Notes: a model not told the origin generated them from the sequence alone. DNA of 56,137 bases from Alphaproteobacteria bacterium (GCA_022822405.1 JAJEBT010000141.1:1-56137); one strand, 5' to 3'. Shown: positions 8,707 through 17,974, counted from the stretch's first letter. Program-made: numbers and translations.

Positions 8707-9371
8707 TCATTCTCGGCCTCACGGGTTCGATCGGGATGGGAAAGTCCACGGCGGCGGCAATGGTGCGGCGCATGAACGTCCCGGTCTACGATTCGGACGC
8801 CGCGGTGCACGCGATCATGAGCCATGGCGGGGCGGCGATTCCCGAGATCCGGTCCGCCTTTCCCGAGGCCGTGATCGATGGCGCCGTCGATCGCCGTCGA
8901 CTCGGCGACCGGGTCTTCGGCGACGACGACGCACTGGCGCGGCTGGAGCGGATAATCCATCCGCTGGTGCGCGCCGTCCAGGACCAGTTCCTGAGGGCTT
9001 GTGCGAGGCGGCGGGCACCGCTGGCCCTGCTCGACATACCGTTGCTGTTCGAACTCGGGCTGGACAGTCGCTGCGACGCGACGATCGTTGTCTCGGCGCC
9101 CCGGTTCATCCAGGCCCAGCGGGTGCTGTCCCGTCCTGGCATGACGCGCGAGAAGTTCGATGGTATCCTCGCCAACCAGATGCCGGACAGCGAAAAGAGG
9201 CGGCGCGCCGACTTCGTCGTGCCGAGTGGATCCGGCAGGCGCAGAACATGGCGCGAACTCAGGAAAGTCATGCGCGCGATGCAGGGTTCCGGAAGCAGCC
9301 GCTGGCCACCCGTTCCATTTGTCGAACGCGGGATCCGGAAACGGAGCAGTGATGCGCGAGATCGTCGTTGA
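8703..9371 (+). CDS. coaE: dephospho-CoA kinase
   Basis: A 222-residue P-loop kinase that phosphorylates the ribose 3'-OH of dephospho-CoA, the last CoA biosynthesis step. The N-terminus IILGLTGSIGMGKST is the Walker A motif, and PVYDSDAAVH and LALLDIPLLFELGL are the usual CoaE motifs. It starts with GTG inside the aroE stop (GTGA). The C-terminal tail after about residue 205 is Arg/Ser-rich and overlaps the start of dnaQ by 20 bp; the tail is not conserved in the family, which is common at overlapping ends. Confidence 0.95.
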   Translation: MIILGLTGSIGMGKSTAAAMVRRMNVPVYDSDAAVHAIMSHGGAAIPEIRSAFPEAVIDGAVDRRRLGDRVFGDDDALARLERIIHPLVRAVQDQFLRACARRRAPLALLDIPLLFELGLDSRCDATIVVSAPRFIQAQRVLSRPGMTREKFDGILANQMPDSEKRRRADFVVPSGSGRRRTWRELRKVMRAMQGSGSSRWPPVPFVERGIRKRSSDARDRR

Positions 9372-10095
9372 CACGGAAACGACCGGGCTGAATCCCCTCG
9401 AAGGCGACCGCATCGTCGAGATCGCCTGCGTCGAACTGATGCATCACGTTCCGACCGGCCGCGACCTCCATCGCTACGTCAATCCGCGGCGCGACGTGCC
9501 CGAAGCCGCCTATCGCATCCATGGGCTGAGCGCTGACTTCCTTGCCGGCCATCCGGGGTTCGAGGACATAGCGTCCGAGCTGATGGAGTTCCTCGACGAC
9601 GCGAAGCTGGTCATTCACAATGCGCCGTTCGACATGGGATTCATCAACGAGGAGCTGAGAAAGGCCGGGCTTCCGGCCATTCCCATGCAGCGCTCCATCG
9701 ACACCCTCGCGATGGCGCGCAAGAAGTTTCCGGGAATGCCGAACTCCCTTGATGCGCTGTGCAAGCGGTTCAGCGTCGACAATTCGGCCCGCGTCAAGCA
9801 CGGAGCGCTCCTCGATGCAGAGCTCCTGGCGGAAGTCTATCTGGAGTTTCGCGGCGGCAGGCAACCGGATCTCGGGCTCGGGCCCGCCGATGCCGCGCGT
9901 CCGGCCGCGCCGACGCAGGATGACGGCCCGCGCCCGGCCCGGGAAACGGACGCGGCGCCGTTCCGTCCGCCCAGACCGCACGCTCCGACAGCTGCCGAGA
10001 TCGCCGCGCACGAGGCCTTTGTCGCGCAGTTGAAGGATCCGCTGTGGCTTCGCGACACCACCACCGGAGGCACCGGAGCGCGTTCCGATAGCTGA
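9352..10095 (+). CDS. dnaQ: DNA polymerase III epsilon subunit (3'-5' proofreading exonuclease)
   Basis: A 247-residue DEDDh exonuclease that proofreads for the replicative polymerase. ExoI is VVDTETTGLNPLEGDRIVEI (Asp/Glu pair), ExoII is HNAPFDMGFI, and ExoIII is KHGALLDAELLAEVY with the His and Asp. A Pro/Ala/Arg-rich linker (about residues 175-215) leads to a C-terminal helix that would bind the alpha subunit. The ATG at 9352 lies within the end of coaE. The gene is convergent with secB, with only 15 bp between stop codons, the same order seen around alphaproteobacterial origins. Confidence 0.96.
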   Translation: MREIVVDTETTGLNPLEGDRIVEIACVELMHHVPTGRDLHRYVNPRRDVPEAAYRIHGLSADFLAGHPGFEDIASELMEFLDDAKLVIHNAPFDMGFINEELRKAGLPAIPMQRSIDTLAMARKKFPGMPNSLDALCKRFSVDNSARVKHGALLDAELLAEVYLEFRGGRQPDLGLGPADAARPAAPTQDDGPRPARETDAAPFRPPRPHAPTAAEIAAHEAFVAQLKDPLWLRDTTTGGTGARSDS

Positions 10096-10110
10096 TCCGT
10101 CAACGCGCCG

Positions 10111-10590
10111 TCAGGTTTTGTCTGGATCCTCGTTACCGACCTGGCCGGCATACATGGCGGCAAAGTCTATCGGATTGATGAGGAGCGGTGGAAACCCGCC
10201 GTCGCGCACCACGTCGGCAATGATCGCCCGCGCGAACGGGAACAGGTGGCGCGGACCCTCGATGAGCATCACCGGGCGGGCATCTTCCGGCGCCACGCCG
10301 GCAAGCTGGAAGGCGCCGGCATATGTCAGCTCGACGATGAACGCGGTCTTGTCCTCCACCCGCGCCTCGGCGCGAATGGAAAGCGTGATCTCGTAGGTGT
10401 CCTCGCTCACGGCCCGCGCCGCGGTGTTGACGTCGAAGCCGATTTCCGGCCCCTGCTGCAGGTTGATCATGCCCTCGAGCCCGAGCGGGTTCTCGAAGGA
10501 GAGGTCGCAGATATATTGCGGCCCCACGACAAGCTGCGGACCTTCCGCCTGCTCCCCGGTATCGGCGCCATTGCCCGGCTGATCGTTCAT
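10111..10590 (-). CDS. secB: protein-export chaperone SecB
   Basis: A 159-residue cytosolic chaperone that keeps preproteins unfolded for SecA. The core QYICDLSFENPLG, the long beta region EITLSIRAEARVEDKTAFIVELTYAG, the PRHLFPFARAIIADVVRDGGFPPLLINPIDF block and the final AAMYAGQ are characteristic. The N-terminal 18 residues are Gly/Asp-rich and variable. It is convergent to dnaQ and lies downstream of nth on the same strand with about 106 bp between them, so it may have its own promoter. Confidence 0.96.
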   Translation of the reverse strand: MNDQPGNGADTGEQAEGPQLVVGPQYICDLSFENPLGLEGMINLQQGPEIGFDVNTAARAVSEDTYEITLSIRAEARVEDKTAFIVELTYAGAFQLAGVAPEDARPVMLIEGPRHLFPFARAIIADVVRDGGFPPLLINPIDFAAMYAGQVGNEDPDKT

Positions 10591-10696
10591 GTCATGCTCC
10601 CTGCGGTTTCATGGCCGTCCGCGCCGGATTAGCCTTCCAGCGGAGCCGGTGGTCCCGGCGCGGACATCGTAATCGGAAATCGGCCGTCGGCGGCCG

Positions 10697-11344
10697 TCAG
10701 GCTACAGTCTTCTCGCCGAAGCGGCAAAGGTCGCGGACGGCGCAGTCCGGGCAATCCGGTTTGCGCGCCTTGCAGACGTAGCGTCCGTGAAGGATCAGCC
10801 AGTGATGGGCATGCTGCAGCCACTTCCCCGGGATGCGCCGGACAAGCTTCTTCTCGACGTCTTCCGGCGTCTTTCCGGGGGCCATGCCGGTGCGGTTGCC
10901 GATACGGAAGATATGCGTGTCGACCGCCATCGTCGGCTGTCCGAAGGCGATGTTGAGCACGACGTTGGCCGTCTTGCGGCCGACCCCGGGAAGCTTCATC
11001 AGATCGTCGCGGTTGTCGGGGACCTTGCCGCCGAAATCCGACAGCAGCATCTCGGAAAGGGCAATGACGTTCTTCGCCTTGTTGCGGTAGAGGCCGATCG
11101 TGCGGATATGGCCGCGCAGCGCGTCCTCGCCGAGCTTCGCCATCTTCTCCGGCGTGTCGGCGATCGCGAACAGCGGGCCGGTCGCCTTGTTGACGCCGGC
11201 GTCGGTGGCCTGCGCGGAGAGGACGACCGCGACGAGCAGGGTGAACTCGTTGACGTAGTCGAGCTCGCCTCTCGGCGCAGGATTGAGGGACGACAGGAGC
11301 TGAAAGAACCGGTCCACATCGCCGACGGGCATGGTTGCGCGCAT
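10697..11344 (-). CDS. nth: endonuclease III (DNA glycosylase/AP lyase)
   Basis: A 215-residue base-excision-repair enzyme removing oxidised pyrimidines. The helix-hairpin-helix motif LPGVGRKTANVVLN with the catalytic Lys, the VDTHIFRIGNR segment with the catalytic Asp, and the [4Fe-4S] cysteine loop (C-x6-C-x2-C-x5-C, in CKARKPDCPDCAVRDLC) are all intact. The start at 11344 (MRATMPVGD) is chosen because an AGAAGGGG ribosome-binding site stands just upstream; 11332 is the alternative. The longer open frame to 11599 is not supported. It is divergent from the TAXI transporter gene. Confidence 0.96.
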   Translation of the reverse strand: MRATMPVGDVDRFFQLLSSLNPAPRGELDYVNEFTLLVAVVLSAQATDAGVNKATGPLFAIADTPEKMAKLGEDALRGHIRTIGLYRNKAKNVIALSEMLLSDFGGKVPDNRDDLMKLPGVGRKTANVVLNIAFGQPTMAVDTHIFRIGNRTGMAPGKTPEDVEKKLVRRIPGKWLQHAHHWLILHGRYVCKARKPDCPDCAVRDLCRFGEKTVA

Positions 11345-11440
11345 GCGTCCCCTTCTAGCGCGGCGCCAGCCGCATGGGAACCCCCGCCGCGACGACGGCG
11401 CTTTCCGCACGGGCTTGTTTCTGATCCCGGCGATATTTTC

Positions 11441-11446
11441 TATACT
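11441..11446 (+). promoter_or_regulatory. possible -10 element (TATACT) for the TRAP operon
   Basis: A good -10 hexamer in a short AT-rich patch 69 bp before the TAXI gene start, in the gap shared with divergent nth. The matching -35 is poor (TTTCTG at 17-bp spacing), so this is only a weak promoter candidate. Confidence 0.3.
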
Positions 11447-11514
11447 ATAGCTGCGGGCGACGTGCCGCTTGCCGGGACGCGTCCGTCGAGACAAGGGAAC
11501 CGAGGAGGAAACCC

Positions 11515-12528
11515 ATGACGATTCGCGTGTCACGATACCTCGCACCGGCACTGTGTGCCGCGCTGCTTGCGGCCGGCCTTCCGTCGGCTGCCGACGCACA
11601 GTTGAAACGCATCACCATCGGAACCAACCCGCAGGGCTCGACCTATTTCCTGCTCGGGAGCGGCTTCGCCAAGCTCTTTCAGGAGAAGCTCGGCATCCGC
11701 GCCACGGCCCAGCCCCATGCCGGGTCGTCCGTCTATCTTCCGCTTCAGGACGCCGGAGAAATCACGCTCGGGATGAACTCCTCGCTCGACGGCGGTCTCG
11801 CCTGGAACGGCCGCAAGCCGTACAAGGCGGCGACGAAGAACGTGCGAGCGCTCGCGCGGGTGTGGATCCTTCCCTACGCCTACATGGTCAAGGAAAGTTC
11901 CGGCATCAAGACGCTGGACGACCTCAAGGGCAAGCGCGTCGTGGTCAAGTACAAGACCAACGTGTCGCTGGCCCAGACCAATCGCACGATCCTCTCGACC
12001 GCCGGGCTCACGACGGACGACATCACGGCGGTTGATTCGGGAGGGGTCGTCGCGAGCATCGGCATGGTCGTTCAGGGGCGGGTTGACGCCGCGCCGATCG
12101 CGACGGGGATGCCGGCGATGCGCAAGGCGCATGCCACGGTCCCCGGCGGCTTGCGACTGCTCCCCATAGGGCCCAAGGGGACCGATGAGTTCCTCGGCAA
12201 GGGCATGGCCGGGCTCTATTCGCATGTCGAGAAGCCGAGCAAGACCAAGCCGTTCGTGCGCGAGGCGATCAAGATCGCGGCGTTCGATTCCTATCTCAAT
12301 GCCGGCAGCAAGGTCGGCAACGAGGACGCCTACAAGATGGCGAAGGCGATCTACGACAACTGGAAGCAGATGCAGAAGGACTACGGGCCGCTCCGCGGCA
12401 CCAAGCAGAGCGGGTTGTCGCCGACCACCAATCCGATCCCCTTCCATCCCGGGGCCGTCAAGTACTACAAGGAAGTCGGCATCTACACGGATGCGAACGC
12501 CAAGAACGACGCGATGCTGATGAAGTAG
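11515..12528 (+). CDS. TAXI-family TRAP transporter solute-binding protein
   Basis: A 337-residue periplasmic receptor. Residues 1-29 form a signal peptide ending ...SAADAQ. The mature N-terminus ITIGTNPQGSTYFLLGSGFAKLF and the following AQPHAGSSVYLPLQDAGEITLGMNSS are the TAXI (TRAP-associated extracytoplasmic immunogenic) signature, and DDLKGKRVVV and a helix-rich C-terminus follow. A clear GAGGAAA ribosome-binding site precedes the ATG. It delivers a small organic acid to the membrane subunit encoded 39 bp downstream. The ligand is unknown; adjacent oxygenase, decarboxylase and CoA-ligase genes hint at an aromatic or related carboxylate. Confidence 0.92.
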   Translation: MTIRVSRYLAPALCAALLAAGLPSAADAQLKRITIGTNPQGSTYFLLGSGFAKLFQEKLGIRATAQPHAGSSVYLPLQDAGEITLGMNSSLDGGLAWNGRKPYKAATKNVRALARVWILPYAYMVKESSGIKTLDDLKGKRVVVKYKTNVSLAQTNRTILSTAGLTTDDITAVDSGGVVASIGMVVQGRVDAAPIATGMPAMRKAHATVPGGLRLLPIGPKGTDEFLGKGMAGLYSHVEKPSKTKPFVREAIKIAAFDSYLNAGSKVGNEDAYKMAKAIYDNWKQMQKDYGPLRGTKQSGLSPTTNPIPFHPGAVKYYKEVGIYTDANAKNDAMLMK

Positions 12529-12567
12529 GCCTCGCGCCGGTCGAGCACGCGCGCAGGAGACGACCCG

Positions 12568-14454
12568 ATGGAGCTTTTCAACAGGGCGCTCCTGCGCGTC
12601 TGCCTCGGCGCCATTCCGATCGTCGGCATAGGCTGGATCCTCGCCGTCACGGACTATTTCGGGGTCGCGCTGACCTTCCAGCAGGCGCTCGGGGTCATTC
12701 TGGGGCTTGCCTGCGCCGCCGCCCTTCTCAGATATCCCTATTTCTCCAGGCCGGGCATTTTCGAGGCCGTGCTTGCCGTCACCGGCTTTCTCACATGGTT
12801 CTGGATGTCCTACAATTTTGAGGACTGGATCGTCACCGCACACGAACGCACACCCGACAAGTGGGTCCCCGGCGCGATCGCGCTGTTCCTTCTCATGGAG
12901 GGGTTGCGCAAGTCCGCGGGAAAGATCATCGCGGGACTCGTCTGGGTCCTGATCATCTATGCCTTCTTCGGAAATTACCTGCCGGGCGTTCTCGAAGCCG
13001 AGGTCTTCCCGCCGACCAAGACCCTGACCTACTACTATGCCGACAACAACGGCGTGCCCGGCCTCGTCCTCCAAGTCGTCGTCAACCTGGTCCTTGCCTT
13101 CATCATCTTCGGCAAGCTCATGGAGGTCAGCGGCGGCACCGCATTCCTTAACGATCTCGCGATGGGCTTCATGGGACACCGCCGGGGCGGGCCGGCCAAG
13201 GTCGCCGTCATCGCCTCGAGCGCGTTCGGGACGATCTCGGGTTCTACCGTGGCAAACATAATGTCGACCGGCATTGTCACGATACCGCTCATGAAGCGCA
13301 CGGGGTTTCGAAACGAATACGCGGGCGCGATCGAGGCCGTGGCCTCGAACGGCGGTCAGATTGCGCCGCCGGTCATGGGCGCGACCGCGTTCATCATCGC
13401 CGAGTTCCTGGAGATTCCCTATCAGGACGTGGTCATAGCCGCCGCCGTGCCCGCGGCCGTCTATTTCTTCGTGCTCTTTCTTCAGGTCGACGCGGTTGCC
13501 AGGCGTTTCGGGATCAAGGGGCTTCCGCGTGAGGAACTGCCGGTCGTCCGGACCGTTCTCCGAAGCGGCTGGGTCTTCATCCTGCCCATCATCGTCCTGC
13601 TCTATTTCCTGTTCTGGCTCGGCTACAACCCCGGCCTCTCCGCGCTCTATTCCGGTGCCAGCCTGATCGTTCTGATGACCGTGCGCGATCGCCGGCCGCC
13701 GACGCTCGAACACTGGCGGAATTTCATCTTCGGCAGCGGCGAGATACTGGTGCCGCTGCTGCTGATAGCCGGCGCCGCCGGCATCATTCTCGGCGTCCTG
13801 AACTCAACCGGCCTTGCATTCCAGCTCAGCCTCATCCTGACCGCAATCGGAAAGAGCAACGGCATACTCGTCATGCTGTTCCTGACCTCGCTGATATGCA
13901 TCGTGCTTGGCATGGGGATGCCGACGGCCACGGTCTATATCGTTCTCGTCTCGGTCATCGGGCCGGCGCTGGTCAATATGGGGCTGGTCCCCATCGGCGC
14001 GCACCTCTTCCTGTTCTATTTCGGGCTGATCAGCATGCTCACGCCGCCGGTTGCGATCGCTTCCATGGTGGCTGCCGAAATGGCCGGCGGAGACATGTGG
14101 AAGACCGGCCTGATTGGCGTCCAGCTCGCCGCGACGGCGTATCTGCTGCCGTACCTGTGGGCCTTCAACCCGGCCCTGCTTCTCGAGGGCAGCCTCGTTC
14201 AGGTGATCTACGCTGTCGTCAGCGCCGGGGCGGCGGGCCTCCTGCTGGCGCATTCTGTAACCGTGTTCGCGCGTGGCGGCAGATTCGGCTGGCTGTTCGG
14301 CGCCGGCATGTACGCCGCCTGCCTGGTCGTCGGATCATCGACCATATGGCTCGGCCCCGATTCTCCGCTGGCCCTCGTCGTCGCTGCCGCGGGCTGTGCG
14401 ACTGTCTACGCCGTCCTGCGCTTCACGTCCGATGCGGAGGCCTCGGAGGCATGA
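12568..14454 (+). CDS. TRAP transporter permease, 4TM/12TM fused subunit
   Basis: A 628-residue inner-membrane protein that combines the small (DctQ-like) and large (DctM-like) TRAP subunits, the form that partners TAXI receptors. The N-terminal about 150 residues have four helices. The remainder is the ion-coupled transport domain, recognised by GGPAKVAVIASSAFGTISGSTVANIMSTGIVTIPLMKR, the ASNGGQIAPPVMGATAFIIAEF motif, and CIVLGMGMPTATVYIVL. Transport is driven by a cation gradient rather than ATP. It forms a two-gene transporter with the preceding binding protein and is followed by a cupin gene. Confidence 0.94.
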   Translation: MELFNRALLRVCLGAIPIVGIGWILAVTDYFGVALTFQQALGVILGLACAAALLRYPYFSRPGIFEAVLAVTGFLTWFWMSYNFEDWIVTAHERTPDKWVPGAIALFLLMEGLRKSAGKIIAGLVWVLIIYAFFGNYLPGVLEAEVFPPTKTLTYYYADNNGVPGLVLQVVVNLVLAFIIFGKLMEVSGGTAFLNDLAMGFMGHRRGGPAKVAVIASSAFGTISGSTVANIMSTGIVTIPLMKRTGFRNEYAGAIEAVASNGGQIAPPVMGATAFIIAEFLEIPYQDVVIAAAVPAAVYFFVLFLQVDAVARRFGIKGLPREELPVVRTVLRSGWVFILPIIVLLYFLFWLGYNPGLSALYSGASLIVLMTVRDRRPPTLEHWRNFIFGSGEILVPLLLIAGAAGIILGVLNSTGLAFQLSLILTAIGKSNGILVMLFLTSLICIVLGMGMPTATVYIVLVSVIGPALVNMGLVPIGAHLFLFYFGLISMLTPPVAIASMVAAEMAGGDMWKTGLIGVQLAATAYLLPYLWAFNPALLLEGSLVQVIYAVVSAGAAGLLLAHSVTVFARGGRFGWLFGAGMYAACLVVGSSTIWLGPDSPLALVVAAAGCATVYAVLRFTSDAEASEA

Positions 14455-14547
14455 AACGGGCCACCGCCGTTGCCGTCGCGCCCGACGGCCAGCCGGAGAA
14501 ATCCTGACGGAGGCCGGGCGTGCGGCCTTGATGCCGGGGAGCGGGAC

Positions 14548-14964
14548 ATGACCGAAATAATTCGCCACGACGCCTGCCAGAAGGAGAGCTTTCCGGGAGG
14601 CGCGACATATCAGACCCTGGTCGGCGACGACGAGGGCTCGACGCCCGTGCGCTGCGGCATCCAGACCTCGCCGCCGGGCTACGCGACGCCGGAGCATGCT
14701 CATCCCTACATGGAAGTGCTGACGGTGCTGTCGGGAACCGGCGAGGCCTGGGCCGAGGACCGTCCCGGTCCCATCGATCTGGTGCCCGGCATGACACTGG
14801 TCTTTCGTGCCGGCCAGGGCCACGGTTTTCGGGTGACGGGCGATGCGCCGCTGGTTACCTACGGCGTCCACGCCTCTTCCGACCGGATCGTCGAGATCCG
14901 TGACGGGCGGGATCAGTCGTCCGGCATGACGTCAGGGGCGTCGGGGCCTTCTCCGACGCGATGA
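14548..14964 (+). CDS. small cupin-domain protein
   Basis: A 138-residue single-domain cupin. The first metal-binding motif, G-x5-HxH-x4-E, is visible in PGYATPEHAHPYMEVLTVLSG, and the second motif region is PGMTLVFRAGQGHGFRV. Small cupins of this kind bind a divalent metal and act as isomerases, dioxygenases or sensors; the role cannot be fixed. The ATG at 14548 is preceded by GGGGAGCGGG. Its last 52 bp overlap the 3' end of the convergent DUF1185 gene, an unusually long tail-to-tail overlap; the tail (SSGMTSGASGPSPTR) looks unstructured. Confidence 0.75.
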   Translation: MTEIIRHDACQKESFPGGATYQTLVGDDEGSTPVRCGIQTSPPGYATPEHAHPYMEVLTVLSGTGEAWAEDRPGPIDLVPGMTLVFRAGQGHGFRVTGDAPLVTYGVHASSDRIVEIRDGRDQSSGMTSGASGPSPTR

Positions 14965-15494
14965 AGCGGCCGGCCGGAATCGGCAAGCGCGACAATGACC
15001 ACGATTTCATCGGCTCCCGGCGCGTCAGGCAGCGAGACCTCCATCGCGTCGAAATGCGAGAAGGTCCAAAGCTCCTCCTTGTGATGCAACGGACAGTCGA
15101 TCGCGGTGCCCGGCCCTCCGATCTTCTTGGTCGACGGAATGATCGAGGGAGCCGGTCCGACAACGGCGCGCAAGGGTTTGCCGAGAGTCGGATGCATGAC
15201 CGCGGCGCCATGTTCCCGCTCTCCGTTCTCGCCGATGATCGCGGCCTTGCCGAAGCTTTCTATGTCCCCGGGCCCCACACCGAGCGCCGCCATCGCGCGG
15301 CGGCCGAGAAGATCCCCGAGCTCGGCGCCCGCGGCCTCGAGTTCGGAAAGATCCGCCGAATAGCGCCCGGCATAGGGATTGGTGATGACGGCGATTGCGG
15401 CGCATTGCCGCGTTGCAGGGTCGACGGGTTGTCCGGCCTCGGTTCGGGTCTCGCTGACGACGGTGACGATCTTCCTTATCCTGACAGCCGACAT
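14913..15494 (-). CDS. DUF1185 / 'amino acid synthesis' family protein
   Basis: A 193-residue protein of the family named after amino-acid-synthesis (AA_synth, DUF1185). It has recognisable blocks IRKIVTVVSETRTEAGQPVDPATRQCAAIAVITNPYAGRY, the GKAAIIGENGEREHGAAVMHPTLGKPLR segment, and the C-terminal HKEELWTFSHFDAMEV. The biochemical function is not established; family members often sit beside catabolic and TRAP or ABC uptake genes. It is divergent from the alpha/beta hydrolase at 15590 and overlaps the cupin gene tail to tail. Confidence 0.82.
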   Translation of the reverse strand: MSAVRIRKIVTVVSETRTEAGQPVDPATRQCAAIAVITNPYAGRYSADLSELEAAGAELGDLLGRRAMAALGVGPGDIESFGKAAIIGENGEREHGAAVMHPTLGKPLRAVVGPAPSIIPSTKKIGGPGTAIDCPLHHKEELWTFSHFDAMEVSLPDAPGADEIVVIVALADSGRPLHRVGEGPDAPDVMPDD

Positions 15495-15589
15495 GGCGCT
15501 TGCTCCCTTGTCCCGAGTGGGGTCGTCAACCGTAACGCAATCGCGGGACGGATCAAGATGTCATGCCCCGTACGGGCGGGGCGCGTGCC

Positions 15590-16420
15590 ATGATGCCACT
15601 GCCGGAACCGAGGACAGTTCGCGGAAACGGGATCGACGTTGCGGTTCGGGATTCAGGCGCCGCCGGGCCGGCCCTGGTGCTGCTCCACGGCCTCGGCGGG
15701 GCCTCGGAGAGCTGGGCCTTCCAGTTTCGCGCGCTGCAGAAGAAGTATCGCGTCATTGCATGGGACATGCCCGGTTACGGACTCTCGCAGGGTCTCGCCC
15801 GGGAGACTCCGTCCGCGTTCGATTACGCGGATGCACTGGCCGGGGCTCTCGACGGTCTGGATGTGGACAGGGCGCATGTCGTCGGGCAATCCGTCGCCGC
15901 GCTGATCGGAGCGGCGTTCGCCGGAAGATATCCCGGACGCACGCTTTCCTACACGTTCTGCCAGGGACTTCCCGGGCTCGCAGGGCTTCCGTCCGCGGAA
16001 CGCGAGCAACAGCGCAGGGCCAGGCTCGACGCATATCTTTCCGGCGGCGCCGAAGCCTTTGCAGAGCAGCGCGGCCGGCGCATGCTCGGGCCGGACGCCC
16101 CGGACGCGGTCGCCGATCTCGTGATCCGCGTGATGAGGCTGATTCCGCCGCGCGGCTACTGCCAGGCGGTCGAGATGATGGTGCGGTCGGACATCGCGGA
16201 GCTGGCGCCGGCGGTCGTCGCGCCCGCGCTGGTCATTGCCGGCAGTGCGGACCCGGTATCGCCGCCGGAGATCGGAACGGCAGCACGGGCCGCGCTCCCG
16301 GGAGACGTGATCGAGATGATCGAAGGTGCGGGCCACTATGGCTGCATGGAGGATCCGCCCCGGTTCAATGCCGCGCTGGAGCGGTTTTTCGAACGCCTGC
16401 CGCCGCGCGACACCGCCTGA
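15590..16420 (+). CDS. alpha/beta-fold hydrolase
   Basis: A 276-residue alpha/beta hydrolase with oxyanion-region motif LLHGLGG (31-37), nucleophile Ser101, candidate acid Asp221 (IAGSADP) and candidate catalytic His249 (GAGHYG). The nucleophile elbow reads GQSVAA rather than the common G-x-S-MGG, so the residue after Ser is Val. A GGCGGGG site precedes the tandem ATG codons at 15590/15593; a start at 15563 is possible but lacks a clear site. It may hydrolyse an ester or ring-cleavage product in the neighbouring pathway; this is inference from location. Confidence 0.85.
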   Translation: MMPLPEPRTVRGNGIDVAVRDSGAAGPALVLLHGLGGASESWAFQFRALQKKYRVIAWDMPGYGLSQGLARETPSAFDYADALAGALDGLDVDRAHVVGQSVAALIGAAFAGRYPGRTLSYTFCQGLPGLAGLPSAEREQQRRARLDAYLSGGAEAFAEQRGRRMLGPDAPDAVADLVIRVMRLIPPRGYCQAVEMMVRSDIAELAPAVVAPALVIAGSADPVSPPEIGTAARAALPGDVIEMIEGAGHYGCMEDPPRFNAALERFFERLPPRDTA

Positions 16421-16526
16421 TACGGGCTGAACAGGATTGCGGCGCCCGGCCAGGGGCGGTCAGGCCTCCCTGCGCCGCCTTCGCGGCATCGCGAAACCGC
16501 TCCGGCCCCGCCGTTCCCGGAAACCG

Positions 16527-17882
16527 CTACTCGGCCGCCATCGACACATGCGCGTGCGAGCCATCCTCGAGGAGATCGCGCCAGTAGCGGTACCAGCCGA
16601 CATAACAGGCTTCGTGGTCCCAGCTCCCGCCGCTCGAGACCGGAGACAGCCCGGCTTCACCGGCAGCTTCGTCGGGGCCCGCGACCATGTCACCAAGACC
16701 GCGGTCATAGACGTTCCAGCCGGCATCCGGACCGCGCAGGCCCTCCTGCGCGGTGTCGAGAGAGACGACGTCGTCGGACGTCGACAGGCCGGATACGAGA
16801 AAGAAGTCCTCGAACTTCCGGAGGCGCGCGAAACGCGCTTCGCGGGGCTCGTTCCTCGGCGCGATGCACCAGATCGTGACCTCGCACCGTCCGGGGCCCA
16901 GCGGCCGGTGGGTGCGCAGGTGGGTCGAGGCGAGATCGTTGAGGACAAGATTGGGGAACACCAGGATATTGCGCCCCCGCCGCAGCATCCATTCCGCCTT
17001 GACGGGTCCGAACTCGCGATCGATGCGCTCCGTCGCCGGGGCCAGCGGCGCGCCTTCGGGGCTCGTCCGCTCGGCCCAGATGCACATGTGGCCGTTGCCC
17101 AGGTAGTACTGCCCGTTCCGGACGCCGCCCTTGATCCGCCCGACCTCGGTTTTCAGGAGGCCCGAGGTCTGCTCGCGATCCTCGCGGGCAAGTATGGTGT
17201 TCATGAAGTTCCGATGCACGGTCGAGACGTGGTAGCCGTCGGTGACGTTGTCGGCCTGCAACTTCCAGTCATGGTCGCAGACGTAGGTCTGCGAGCCCGG
17301 GACGATCTCAAGGCCATCGGGGGACTGGTCGGCGAACAGGTCGATGAAGAAACGGGCGTCCCCGAGATGCTGGTCGAGCGACGGGACGTCGGCGGTGAGC
17401 GCGCCGAAGACGAACCCCCTGTAGGACGCGAGCCGGGGCAGTTCGGTCAGGTTGTAGCGCGAGCGGTCGAAGCCCGGGCCGTACCCGCCTTCCTCGTTCT
17501 TGATCCCGATGCAGCTGCCGTCGCAGCGGTAGCTCCAGCCATGAAAACGGCATGTCAGGGTGGTCGCGTTGCCCTCCTGCAAGGGCGTGAGCACGGCGCC
17601 CCGGTGCGAGCAGGCATTGATGAAGGCCTTGAGCGATCCGTCTTCCTGGCGGTGCACGAAAACCGGTTGCGTGCCGATATGGGCGGCCCGGTAATCGCCG
17701 GGTTCCGGTACCTGGCTCTCGTGACACAGGAAATTCCACACGCGCTCGAAGCAGAACTCCATCTCGGCCTCGAACAGCGCCGGGTCCTCGAACACGGAAC
17801 GATGCACCCGAAACTCGCCGTCCGTGTCGGCGCGGTCGTCGATCCTCGCCGACAGGTCGACAGGCGGTCCGTTGTAGGTCAT
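16527..17882 (-). CDS. Rieske non-haem iron ring-hydroxylating oxygenase, alpha subunit
   Basis: A 451-residue terminal oxygenase. The [2Fe-2S] Rieske ligands are C91/H93 (CSHRG) and C111/H114 (CRFHGWSY). The mononuclear Fe(II) site is in DNVTDGYHVSTVH, with N212, D215, H218 and H223 as the expected set and a third carboxylate nearer the C-terminus. Such proteins dihydroxylate or demethylate aromatic compounds with electrons from a reductase. No beta subunit, ferredoxin or reductase gene is adjacent, so electron transfer partners must be elsewhere. The gene is divergent from the UbiD-family gene, sharing a 118-bp control region. Confidence 0.92.
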   Translation of the reverse strand: MTYNGPPVDLSARIDDRADTDGEFRVHRSVFEDPALFEAEMEFCFERVWNFLCHESQVPEPGDYRAAHIGTQPVFVHRQEDGSLKAFINACSHRGAVLTPLQEGNATTLTCRFHGWSYRCDGSCIGIKNEEGGYGPGFDRSRYNLTELPRLASYRGFVFGALTADVPSLDQHLGDARFFIDLFADQSPDGLEIVPGSQTYVCDHDWKLQADNVTDGYHVSTVHRNFMNTILAREDREQTSGLLKTEVGRIKGGVRNGQYYLGNGHMCIWAERTSPEGAPLAPATERIDREFGPVKAEWMLRRGRNILVFPNLVLNDLASTHLRTHRPLGPGRCEVTIWCIAPRNEPREARFARLRKFEDFFLVSGLSTSDDVVSLDTAQEGLRGPDAGWNVYDRGLGDMVAGPDEAAGEAGLSPVSSGGSWDHEACYVGWYRYWRDLLEDGSHAHVSMAAE

Positions 17883-17945
17883 GGCGTTTCTCCCCGCCGG
17901 GTCGATGGAAGGTCGCGGAACAATAGCACGTTCGTGACGCGCATT

Positions 17946-17974
17946 TTGATATGTCTCGGCGGCGGGCTAATACT
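17946..17974 (+). promoter_or_regulatory. sigma-70-type promoter upstream of the UbiD-family gene
   Basis: TTGATA (17946-17951) and AATACT (17969-17974) with a 17-bp spacer lie about 27 bp before the start codon, in the gap between divergent Rieske and UbiD genes. Five of six bases fit the -35 consensus and four of six the -10. Confidence 0.5.

Noticed and set aside
11530..13713. 727-codon minus-strand frame across the TAXI and TRAP permease genes
   Set aside because: Low-complexity Arg/Asp/Gly-rich translation, antisense to clear transporter genes, no start-site signal.
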